In this document: positions 35,919-43,334 of the stretch, in pieces
Position numbering within the stretch: position 1 is the first letter of the stretch
Layout of the letters: every line of letters begins with the position of its first letter
Assembly (NCBI GenBank): GCA_963821715.1
Contig: CAWGET010000006.1
Span: 434,001 to 498,000 of the forward strand
Reading direction: 5' to 3'
Source: CAWGET01 sp963821715
GTDB lineage: Bacteria > Bacteroidota > Ignavibacteria > Ignavibacteriales > Melioribacteraceae
DNA: 64,000 nucleotides
Translations under genes and position numbers: made by a program
Notes under the pieces: model-generated
Database searches by the model: none
What the model was told of the DNA's origin: nothing
The model's input: the letters and a program-made list of their open reading frames with translations, nothing else

Positions 35919-36365
35919 TTACTTTTTTTCTTCATCCTCCTCAATAAATTTCATTGAAATTGAATTAACACAATGACGTGTATCTTTTTCAGTAAAACCT
36001 TCTCCGAGGAAAACATGCCCTAAATGTGCGCCGCATCTTGCACATATTATTTCAGTGCGTCTTCCATCGGCGTCGGGCACTCTTTTAACTGCTCCGTCAA
36101 TTTCATCATCAAAGCTCGGCCATCCGCAATTCGAATCAAATTTATCATCCGATTTATAAAGCGGAGCATCGCATTGCCTGCAAATATATGTGCCGCTTTT
36201 TTTGTTGTTTGTATATTCCCCGGTGTAAGGCATTTCAGTGCCTTTATCTATTATCACCCTTGCCTCTTCAGGCGTAAGTTTATTTAGTTTCAATGTATCC
36301 TGACCTTTTATTGTTGTAATAAAAATTATAGATAATAATAAAATCAATGCTTTATTCATTTTCAA
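35919..36365 (-). CDS. msrB: Peptide-methionine (R)-S-oxide reductase MsrB, exported
   Basis: 148 aa with an N-terminal signal peptide, so probably periplasmic. It repairs methionine-R-sulfoxide. Zinc-binding CxxC pairs are CRQCDAP and CARCGAH. The catalytic cysteine is in RHCVNSISMKF. CGWPSFDDEIDGAV, RTEIICARCGAHLGHVF and GEGFTEKD are the typical substrate-loop blocks. It is convergent with the deacetylase domain gene, with a gap of 4 bp. A DoxX gene follows divergently. Confidence 0.93.
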   Translation of the reverse strand: MKMNKALILLLSIIFITTIKGQDTLKLNKLTPEEARVIIDKGTEMPYTGEYTNNKKSGTYICRQCDAPLYKSDDKFDSNCGWPSFDDEIDGAVKRVPDADGRRTEIICARCGAHLGHVFLGEGFTEKDTRHCVNSISMKFIEEDEEKK

Positions 36366-36540
36366 AACCTTTCAAAATTTTTTGTCATTCTTATAATACC
36401 GAATGCCAATTCTAATTTAATCACAAAAACATAACGTTTTTATATAAAAATTAATCTCTGAATAAGTGAACATAAACTAAATTAAATTTGTTTCAGAATA
36501 ATAGACATTAATAAAATTATTAAATCATATTAAACAGATA

Positions 36541-36975
36541 ATGATGACAAGAAATGTAAATGATCTTGGTCTTTTGATTTTAAGATTAACATTTGGAATA
36601 ATTATGCTGGCGGCACATGGATACCCAAAGCTGATACGGCTGCTGAGCGGAAAAGAAATAAATTTTTTTGATCCATTTGGAATTGGCGAAACTTTAAGTC
36701 TTACTATTGCAATCGGCGCCGAATTTGTTGGTGCGGCATTTTTAACGCTGGGTATTTTTTCACGATTAAGCTCTTTATCGTTAATGGTTACGATGTTCGT
36801 AGCTGCATTTATTTACCACGCGGATGATCCATTTAAAATCCAAGAAAAAGCTATATTATTTTTTGCGGCGTATGTAGTGTTATTTATAACAGGTCCCGGC
36901 AAATACGCATTGCAAACATTGATAGATAATAAAATTAAAATCAAAAATAGAGCTTTAAAGTTTTTGTTTAGTTAA
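36541..36975 (+). CDS. DoxX-family membrane protein
   Basis: 144 aa with four transmembrane helices. The DoxX pattern is seen in LRLTFGIIMLAAHGYPKLI, LSLTIAIGAEFVGAAFLTLG and YHADDPFKIQEKAILFFAAY. DoxX-like proteins are linked to redox stress and thiol homeostasis, but the exact role is unknown. The ATG at 36541 follows an AAACAGATA leader without a clear ribosome-binding site. Confidence 0.83.
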   Translation: MMTRNVNDLGLLILRLTFGIIMLAAHGYPKLIRLLSGKEINFFDPFGIGETLSLTIAIGAEFVGAAFLTLGIFSRLSSLSLMVTMFVAAFIYHADDPFKIQEKAILFFAAYVVLFITGPGKYALQTLIDNKIKIKNRALKFLFS

Positions 36976-37003
36976 TAAATTCTGAAACAATAGAGAAAGA
37001 CAG

Positions 37004-37751
37004 ATGGATAACTTTGAGCATAATAGAGAAAGTTGGAATGAATTAACAAGTTTACATGCCGAATCTAGATTTTATGATGTTGCCAGTTTCAAGAAAGGGA
37101 AAACTTCATTAAATCATATTGAAATTGAAGAATTAGGTGAAATTAGTGGAAAGAAACTTCTTCATCTTCAGTGTCATTTTGGAATGGACACTTTATCACT
37201 TTCTAGACAAGGAGCTGAAGTATTGGGAGTTGACATTTCAGACATTTCAATACAGAAAGCCATTGAATTGTCAAATGAATTGAAAATTCCTGCAAGATTC
37301 ATTCGTTCAAATATTTATGACATTGAAAATGTTATAGATGAAACTTTTGAAATTATATACACTTCTTATGGTGCGATTAACTGGCTGAATGACCTTGACA
37401 AGTGGGCGAAAATTGTAAATCGCTATTTGAAAACAGGCGGAATATTTTACATGGTCGAATTTCATCCTTTTATTTACACACTAAATGATAATTTTGAAAT
37501 TGCTGACAGTTATTTCAAGTCAAAACCACTTGAGACAATTGTTGAGAAGTCTTATACTGACAAATCTGAAGTTTCTAATGAAAACCTAAAACATATTGAA
37601 TGGCATCATAGTTTGAGTGAAAGTTCTAAATAGCTTAATTGGAAATGGATTCAAAATAGAGTTTCTCAACGAATTCCCTTATCAGGTTTATAACTGCTTT
37701 CCTGGTCTGGTTGAAAAGGGAAAAGTTCGGAAATGGTTTGGTATTATTTGA
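37004..37751 (+). CDS. Class I SAM-dependent methyltransferase (frameshifted)
   Basis: The first 205 residues are a complete Rossmann methyltransferase core: KLLHLQCHFGMDTLSLSRQGAEVLGVD (SAM motif I), FEIIYTSYGAINWL, GGIFYMVEFHPFIY. The frame then stops at 37633. One base over it continues VLNSLIGNGFKIEFLNEFPYQVYNCFPGLVEKG..., the usual C-terminus of this Bacteroidota family, to a TGA at 37749-37751. Removing one A from the GAAAG near 37619 joins the two. The last residues (KVRKWFGII) diverge, so further damage is possible. Substrate unknown. Confidence 0.72.
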
Positions 37752-38854
37752 ATAAATACTTGGTGATAATAATATCCTTAAAATATGTATTCTATTAAAG
37801 CGACTAAATTTATTGTAAGATATTTCAGTTTATCAATAAAAGATACCTCTGGTGTACCGACAAGTAGGATTTATAAATGAGTGGCAAATCATCTGGGTAA
37901 TATAAATTCTTCTTATCACCATGAACAATTGCCGGGCCTTTTTGAGAATTTCAAAATGACATGATACTTCAATAATCAGAAAATTTTTCTTCGCACTATA
38001 AAACTCAAATTTTACTGCAATACTTATTATATTTTCTTCATCACTATATACAAAAGTAAAGACACTTTTTATTTCATAATTTTTTGATTTTGTTGTTGGT
38101 ATCTCACCTACTTTAGCAAATTGATCTGTGGTAACCTTTACTAAATCAAACCCTATTTGCTTTTCTTTTTTTTCAAGAAATTTTCCGTTATCCAGCCGCT
38201 AAGGAAAAATTGCCGGGCTGCGTTTAGCCTTTTCAGTCCATTTAGCCAGACCATTCATCCATTAAACCCGATAAAAAGCAATATGATTCGCCAGCAGCCT
38301 CAAATCTTTCAGTAGGATTAGGATTAGAACCACGCCGACGTCTTATCACTAATTTTCCATTTACTTTAAACCTAATAGAAACTTGCAGAACCTTTCCATT
38401 CGCAATAACTTGATTTATTGGATTTCCGCAAATGTCTATTCAACATTTAATATTTTTGCTTCAGATCAAATTTTAAATAAGCTGGAAAAGAATGATGATT
38501 TCTCTAAAAAAACATTTATACAAGATCGATTAAATTTCTACTGGAATGAATTAAACAATATTAAAAATTCAGCAAATCCTCATTCTGGGAAAATTACATA
38601 TTATTGGTACTGGAATCCATTATCGAAAAAAGTATCTCCATTAAGTCAACCTATAAGTTGATATTACCATCATCGTAATTTATATATAATAATTTAGATT
38701 TCATAATTTTTTCTGTTTGATAGAAGCAAGAGTATTAAATTTAGTTGAAAAAAAGAAGTTTTAACATACCGTTAAAATCAATTTTAAAGCCCATATAGGC
38801 ACTTGTAAGGCAGTTTAATTTAATTATGATATCTAATTGCTATATAAATTTCTA
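37752..38854. other. 1.1-kb accessory stretch with decayed coding sequence
   Basis: No intact recognisable gene. It holds the SecB-like remnant on the minus strand (separate entry). A 51-codon minus-strand frame near 38260-38420 reads VLQVSIRFKVNGKLVIRRRR and GSNPNPTERFEAAGESYCFL. A 92-codon plus-strand frame at 38383-38661 (MQNLSIRNNLIYWISANVYS...) matches nothing I know. An 11-bp direct repeat, AATTGCCGGGC, occurs at 37927-37937 and 38208-38218. Base composition is more AT-rich than the flanking metabolic genes. Confidence 0.45.
37833..38198 (-). pseudogene. Possible SecB-like chaperone remnant
   Basis: A 121-codon open frame without a good start. It reads LDNGKFLEKKEKQIGFDLVK, VYSDEENIISIAVKFEFYSA and FLIIEVSCHFEILKKA. 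The alternation of beta strands and the IEVSCHFEI block recall SecB-like proteins. Past that point the similarity seems to hop between frames (YYPDDLPLIY, ILLVGT, TRGIFY, TINLVALIEYIF), as if several indels had accumulated. The family call is tentative and rests on the pattern alone. Confidence 0.35.
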
Positions 38855-39307
38855 TTATCTAATTATAGCAAAACCAGAAACTTCATAACTTGGAATAATC
38901 GCTTTTTCAATAGCTAAATCTACTGATTTAGCATTGAACTTAATGATTGCATCAGCCCCCATTTCTTTTGCAGTTATATACATTTCATTAATTGCATCTC
39001 TAGGATCTGTTTTTTCGATCAAATAATAATTGTTTCCTGAATATCTTCTATAATATTTGTCTTCATCATAATTAGCACTTTCCCCTGCCTTCTTTACTTC
39101 CGGGTAAATTGTAGCTGAAATTATTCCGATAGACTTATACTCACCTTCATATTCCAATGGAGTAATTAAAAAATCTTGATCCGAATACTCAGTAAAATCA
39201 AACCCAGTAACTAAGACAAAACTTTCAGTTTCCTTTAACCCAGTGCAGCTAAAAAAGAATATAGATAAGACTAAGAATAGAGAGGATCTTTTCATTGTAT
39301 ACTTCAT
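38855..39307 (-). CDS. Hypothetical lipoprotein with YbjQ-like C-terminal segment
   Basis: 150 aa. The N-terminus has a lipoprotein signal ending at FFFSC (Cys about residue 21). An internal ATG at residue 5 (MKRSSLF) is an alternative start. The C-terminal stretch NEMYITAKEMGADAIIKFNAKSVD...YEVSGFAIIR resembles the heavy-metal-binding YbjQ fold seen in several small lipoproteins. No catalytic residues. It stands alone between the decayed region and glnA. Function unknown. Confidence 0.65.
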   Translation of the reverse strand: MKYTMKRSSLFLVLSIFFFSCTGLKETESFVLVTGFDFTEYSDQDFLITPLEYEGEYKSIGIISATIYPEVKKAGESANYDEDKYYRRYSGNNYYLIEKTDPRDAINEMYITAKEMGADAIIKFNAKSVDLAIEKAIIPSYEVSGFAIIR

Positions 39308-39494
39308 TAGATTATGTAATAATGATAATGTGAATGAAGTTATTGAAGATATTATACTGAACTATATGTAGGATGAAAGGAGTAGATAAAAACTAAAAAA
39401 TTAAAGTTTTGTTACCTATTTGTTACTTTGCCTATATATAAGACACATTATAAACAGGTTAACCCCTTATATTATAAGAAGTTAACCCAAATTT

Positions 39495-40877
39495 TTATAA
39501 AGTAAAATACATTTTGTATTCAAACGGGTGAGGCATTGTTTGAATTGATTTCACTTCTTCCAGCTTGTTTTTTATCCATTGGTTTATTAATTCATCCGAA
39601 AAAATATCTCCTCTTTTAAGGAACTCATTATCGCTCTTGAGAGCATCTAATGATTCGGCTAAATTTCTCGGCAGAAACTGTATTTGATCCGTAAAGGAAT
39701 CGTCCTGGATATTTTTATCATACGGTCCAAAACCTTCTTTAACTGGATCGATTTTGTTTACGACGCCATCGATTCCTGCCATTAGCATAGCCGTCATACA
39801 TAAATATGGATTTGCAGTCGCGTCCGGCGGTCTGTATTCAAATCTTGTTTCGTCTTTATTTGTAACGTATTTAGGAATCCGAATTGCGGAAGCTCGGTTT
39901 CCTTGTCCGTATGTTAATGCAACGGGCGCTTCAAAACCGGGAACTAAACGTTTATAAGAATTTGTGCTCGGGTTGGTAAACGCGGAAAGAGCCGGACCAT
40001 GTTTCAACATTCCGCCTATAAAAAATCTTCCGAGTTCGTTAATATTTCCGTATTCCCCCTTTTTATAGAAGGCATTCTTTCCCGCTTTTCTTAAGAATAA
40101 ATGCAAATGCATTCCGTTGCCGGACTGATGATACATCGGCTTCGGCATAAAAGTGACAAAGAGATCTTTCTGCCTCGCAAGATTAAACAAAACATATTTA
40201 GCGGTTATTATGTTGTCCGCCGAATTTAACAGATTATCAAAATATGTTTCGATTTCCTGCTGTCCTCTTTCGCCTACTTCGTGATGATGATACTTAATTT
40301 TTACTCCGAGACTTTGGAGTAACTTAACCGCTTCATCTCTAAAATCATCGTAAATATCAAACGGATTTGCGGCGTGGTAAGCCTTTTTATAAAATTCTTC
40401 GGCGTGCTCAACTTTATAATATGAAGTAGCCGTGCGCGTATCGTAATCAACGTCGGAAAAGATGTAAAATTCAAATTCCGGACCCCAAAGCGATTCATCT
40501 GCGCCTGTTGTTTCTTTCAATAAATTTTTTGCTTTCTTGGCTATATAACGAGCGTCTTGCAAAAACGGCGGATGTCCTTCATCTGTTAATACAACATGCG
40601 TGTAGAAACTTAAAGTCGGAGCTTCGCGGAACGGATCAACAATGGCGGTATCGAGATCGGGAATAAGTATCATATCGGAATTTTCAACTTTGCTGAATCC
40701 GAAACTCGATCCGTCGAATCCTACCCCTTCGTTTATTAATCTATCTAAAGTAAATGAATGAACCGGAAGCGAGATGTGATGCAAACGCCCGGTAATATCA
40801 ATCGATTTCAAATCGATAAATTCGATCTTATGTTTTTTTATTAGGTTTTTAACTTTTAGAATTTTAGCAGTGTCCAT
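39495..40877 (-). CDS. glnA: Glutamine synthetase type I
   Basis: 460 aa. Makes glutamine from glutamate, ammonia and ATP. The N-terminal beta-grasp has FDGSSFGFSKVENSDM. WGPEFEFYIFS supplies metal-binding Glu residues. NGMHLHLFLRKAGKNAF is the HxH loop, KRLVPGFEAPVALTYGQGNRASAIRIP the ATP/glutamate region, and RFEYRPPDATANPYLCMTAML the arginine site. The conserved adenylylation tyrosine region was not seen in its usual form (LPRNLAESLDALKSDNEF), so GlnE-type control is doubtful. It lies 3' of enolase behind a terminator. Cytoplasmic. Confidence 0.95.
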   Translation of the reverse strand: MDTAKILKVKNLIKKHKIEFIDLKSIDITGRLHHISLPVHSFTLDRLINEGVGFDGSSFGFSKVENSDMILIPDLDTAIVDPFREAPTLSFYTHVVLTDEGHPPFLQDARYIAKKAKNLLKETTGADESLWGPEFEFYIFSDVDYDTRTATSYYKVEHAEEFYKKAYHAANPFDIYDDFRDEAVKLLQSLGVKIKYHHHEVGERGQQEIETYFDNLLNSADNIITAKYVLFNLARQKDLFVTFMPKPMYHQSGNGMHLHLFLRKAGKNAFYKKGEYGNINELGRFFIGGMLKHGPALSAFTNPSTNSYKRLVPGFEAPVALTYGQGNRASAIRIPKYVTNKDETRFEYRPPDATANPYLCMTAMLMAGIDGVVNKIDPVKEGFGPYDKNIQDDSFTDQIQFLPRNLAESLDALKSDNEFLKRGDIFSDELINQWIKNKLEEVKSIQTMPHPFEYKMYFTL

Positions 40878-40900
40878 AATTTCACCTGTAATTTAAAAAT

Positions 40901-40930
40901 AAAAAGCGTTCCTTAAGCGGAACGCCTTTA
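40901..40930 (-). terminator. Rho-independent terminator after enolase
   Basis: On the minus strand GGCGTTCC, a short loop (GCTTAA) and GGAACGC are followed by TTTTTATTTTT. The 7-8 bp GC-rich stem and T run are a classical intrinsic terminator between eno and glnA, implying separate transcription of glnA. Confidence 0.85.
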
Positions 40931-40958
40931 CGCTAAATTAAATAATTATAACTCTATA

Positions 40959-42251
40959 TTAAACATTGTAGTTGATCGCGTTAAGTCCGGGATAAACCGC
41001 GTTTGTATCCAGTTCTTCTTCAATTCTCAGGAGCTGGTTGTATTTTGCGATTCGGTCGGTTCTGCTAGCCGATCCGGTTTTAATTTGTCCCGCGTTTGTA
41101 GCTACTGCGATATCGGCGATTGTTGTATCTTCAGTTTCGCCGGATCTGTGACTGATAACACTTGTGTATCCGTTTGTTTTCGCAAGTTCTATTGCGTCCA
41201 GAGTTTCTGTCAATGTTCCAATTTGATTTACTTTTATCAGAATTGAATTCGCGATTCCCTTTTCAATTCCGGTCGCAAGTCTTTCTGTGTTTGTAACAAA
41301 AAGATCATCGCCTACTAACTGAACTTTTCCGCCGAGTTCGTCTGTAAGATTTTTCCATCCGTCCCAGTCGTTTTCGTCTAATCCGTCTTCAATAGAAACA
41401 ATAGGATATTTACTTACAAGATCGGAGTAAACTTTAATCATATCGTCAGAAGATTTTTCTGAATTATCGGATTTTGAAAATACATACAAACCTTTTTCTT
41501 TGTCGAACATTTCTGAAGAAGCAACATCGAGAGCGAAGCTAATTTCTTCGCCCGGTTTATATCCGGCTTTTTCAATAGCTTCAAGAATTATGTCCAAAGC
41601 TTCTTCGTTCGATTTCAAATCCGGTGCAAATCCGCCTTCGTCGCCTACGGAAGTATTGTAACGTTTCTGCTTCAAAACTGATTTTAACGCGTGAAAAGTT
41701 TCCGCGCCCATTCTAAGCGCGTCGGCAAAACTTCCGGCTCCGTGAGGCATAATCATAAATTCCTGGAAGTCTACGTTGTTATCGGCGTGCTGTCCGCCGT
41801 TAATTATGTTCATCATAGGAACGGGTAAAACTTTAGCGTTGGTTCCACCAACATAGCGGTAAAGCGGCAGCGCGAAAGTTTGAGCTGCGGCTTTTGCCAC
41901 CGCAAGCGAAACACCTAGAATAGCGTTAGCGCCAAGTTCGGATTTATTTTCAGTTCCGTCAAGCTCAATTAAAAAATTATCAATCGCAACCTGGTCAACC
42001 GCGTCAAAATCTATTAATTCGTCTGCAATTCTGTCATTAATATTATCAACTGCTTTCTGAACGCCTTTACCCAGATAACGTTCTTTATTTCCGTCGCGCA
42101 ATTCAACAGCTTCGTGTTCACCGGTTGAAGCTCCGCTTGGTACCGACGCGCGTCCTATAGCTCCGCCTTCCAGTAACACTTCTACTTCTATGGTTGGATT
42201 TCCTCTAGAATCCAAAATCTCTCTGCCTAAAACATCAACAATCGTTGTCAT
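40959..42251 (-). CDS. eno: Enolase
   Basis: 430 aa. Converts 2-phosphoglycerate to phosphoenolpyruvate in glycolysis and the reverse step in gluconeogenesis. Signature blocks: REILDSRGNPTIEVEV, GASTGEHEAVELRDG, MNIINGGQHADNNVDFQEFM, SVGDEGGFAPDL, EDGLDENDWDGW with Mg ligands, LVGDDLFVTN, LIKVNQIGTLTET (catalytic Lys) and SHRSGETEDTTIADIAVA. Complete and cytoplasmic. Followed by a strong terminator. Confidence 0.98.
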   Translation of the reverse strand: MTTIVDVLGREILDSRGNPTIEVEVLLEGGAIGRASVPSGASTGEHEAVELRDGNKERYLGKGVQKAVDNINDRIADELIDFDAVDQVAIDNFLIELDGTENKSELGANAILGVSLAVAKAAAQTFALPLYRYVGGTNAKVLPVPMMNIINGGQHADNNVDFQEFMIMPHGAGSFADALRMGAETFHALKSVLKQKRYNTSVGDEGGFAPDLKSNEEALDIILEAIEKAGYKPGEEISFALDVASSEMFDKEKGLYVFSKSDNSEKSSDDMIKVYSDLVSKYPIVSIEDGLDENDWDGWKNLTDELGGKVQLVGDDLFVTNTERLATGIEKGIANSILIKVNQIGTLTETLDAIELAKTNGYTSVISHRSGETEDTTIADIAVATNAGQIKTGSASRTDRIAKYNQLLRIEEELDTNAVYPGLNAINYNV

Positions 42252-42356
42252 TTTTACTCCTCGTTATTTGCAAAAAATCAGAATATTAATTGTATAAAAA
42301 AAGATATGTAAATGCAATTTGAATAGATTAAATCGATATTAAATTTAAAATAAAAA

Positions 42357-42394
42357 ACCCTGACAAGCTCCGAGGGCACAAAACTCATCAGGGT
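42357..42394 (-). terminator. Terminator-like hairpin downstream of the tRNA-Arg array
   Basis: On the minus strand ACCCTGA and TCAGGGT enclose a 24-nt loop and are followed by TTTTTATTTTAAATTT, an intrinsic-terminator layout. The only minus-strand genes upstream are tRNA-Arg and its repeat array, so it is a candidate 3' end for that transcript. The rest of 42252-42616 (eno leader and the gap before the array) shows no gene. Confidence 0.55.
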
Positions 42395-42616
42395 GAGGGT
42401 CATTTGATATGATGGTTCAAATATAAAATTTTTTCTATTAAAATGAAGTGATTTTCGTCATACCTTATAATATTTTTTTTAAAACGCTTAAAACAGATTG
42501 AATTCGCAATAAAATATTTTAAAATATTCAAATTTTTAATTGAAAAAATTTATTGATCCGTAAAATTTCTCTCCTGTTGAATTGAGAAGACTTAAGAAAT
42601 TACTATAGAGATTATA

Positions 42617-43065
42617 CCCACGATAGGGATTAGGAAACCAATGCATAAATTCTATATAATCAGTACCCACGATAGGGATTAGGAAACCAATGAATAAATT
42701 CTATATAATCGTACCCACGGTAGGATTCGATTCCGAATGAATTCGGGATTAGGAAACCAATCAATAAATTCTATATAATCAGTACCCACGATAGGATTCG
42801 ATCCGAATGAATTCGGGATTAGGAAACCAATCAATAAATTCTATATAATCAATAGCCACGATAGGATTCGATCCCGAATGAATTCGGGATTAGGAAACCA
42901 ATCAATAAATTCTATATAATCAGTACCCACGATAGGATTCGATCCCGAATGAATTCGGGATTAGGAAACCAATCAATAAATTCTATATAATCAATAGCCA
43001 CGATAGGATTCGATCCCGAATGAATTCGGGATTAGGAAACCAATCAATAAATTCTATATAATCAG
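42617..43065 (-). repeat. Tandem array of seven tRNA-Arg(CCT) 3'-half-derived units
   Basis: Units start at 42617, 42666, 42714, 42785, 42855, 42926 and 42997, and the real tRNA continues the register at 43068. Units 1-2 are 48-49 bp and units 3-7 are 70-71 bp. Each begins with CCCACGATAG (long units CCCACGATAGGATTCGA, or with CCACGG or GCCACG variants). This equals the acceptor 3' strand and T-loop of tRNA-Arg. Each then has TTAGGAAACC, identical to its anticodon region, and a spacer AATCAATAAATTCTATATAATC. Between the two tRNA blocks the long units hold a palindrome TCCCGAAT-GA-ATTCGGGA. Short units lack it by a 22-bp deletion. No open reading frame. Confidence 0.9.
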
Positions 43066-43138
43066 TACCCACGATAGGATTCGAACCTATGACCTGCGGT
43101 TTAGGAAACCGACGCTCTATCCCCTGAGCTACGTGGGC
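43066..43138 (-). tRNA. tRNA-Arg (CCT)
   Basis: 73-nt cloverleaf. Acceptor GCCCACG/CGTGGGT with discriminator A, D-arm GCTC...GAGC, anticodon loop TTCCTAA (anticodon CCT), T-arm ATAGG/CCTAT around TTCGAAT. CCA is not encoded. Its 3' side runs straight into the tandem array of tRNA-derived units, so a primary transcript would contain several partial tRNA mimics. Confidence 0.95.
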
Positions 43139-43226
43139 AAAAATTTAATTGTCAAATATAAAAAAATTATTGAAAAGTTTTGAAACGGCAATTTATAAAC
43201 TAAATTGACAAAATATTCCAATAAAA

Positions 43227-43250
43227 AAAACAGGTTAGAAAACCTGTTTT
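43227..43250 (-). terminator. Rho-independent terminator after TonB receptor gene
   Basis: AAAACAGGTT, a 4-nt loop and AACCTGTTTT form a 10-bp stem, followed on the minus strand by TTTTTTATTGG. It lies about 85 bp after the receptor stop at 43335 and before tRNA-Arg. Confidence 0.8.
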
Positions 43251-43334
43251 ACTTAAATATTTTGTCTCGCTTCTCGCATCTAGCCTCTCGATTTTCCCGG
43301 CGAAGTAGGTTTTACGAAGCCGGACGTCTCACAT

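Noticed and set aside
37640..38860. Integron gene cassettes with attC sites
   Set aside because: The repeated AATTGCCGGGC looked promising, but no paired RYYYAAC/GTTRRRY cores were found at cassette boundaries, one copy lies inside the SecB-like frame, and no integrase is present.
42357..42394. Hammerhead ribozyme core (CTGATGAG motif on the minus strand)
   Set aside because: The required GAAA and three-stem arrangement are absent; the stem plus T run fits an intrinsic terminator better.
42617..43065. CRISPR array
   Set aside because: Units are contiguous near-identical repeats with no unique spacers, they match the adjacent tRNA, and there are no cas genes.
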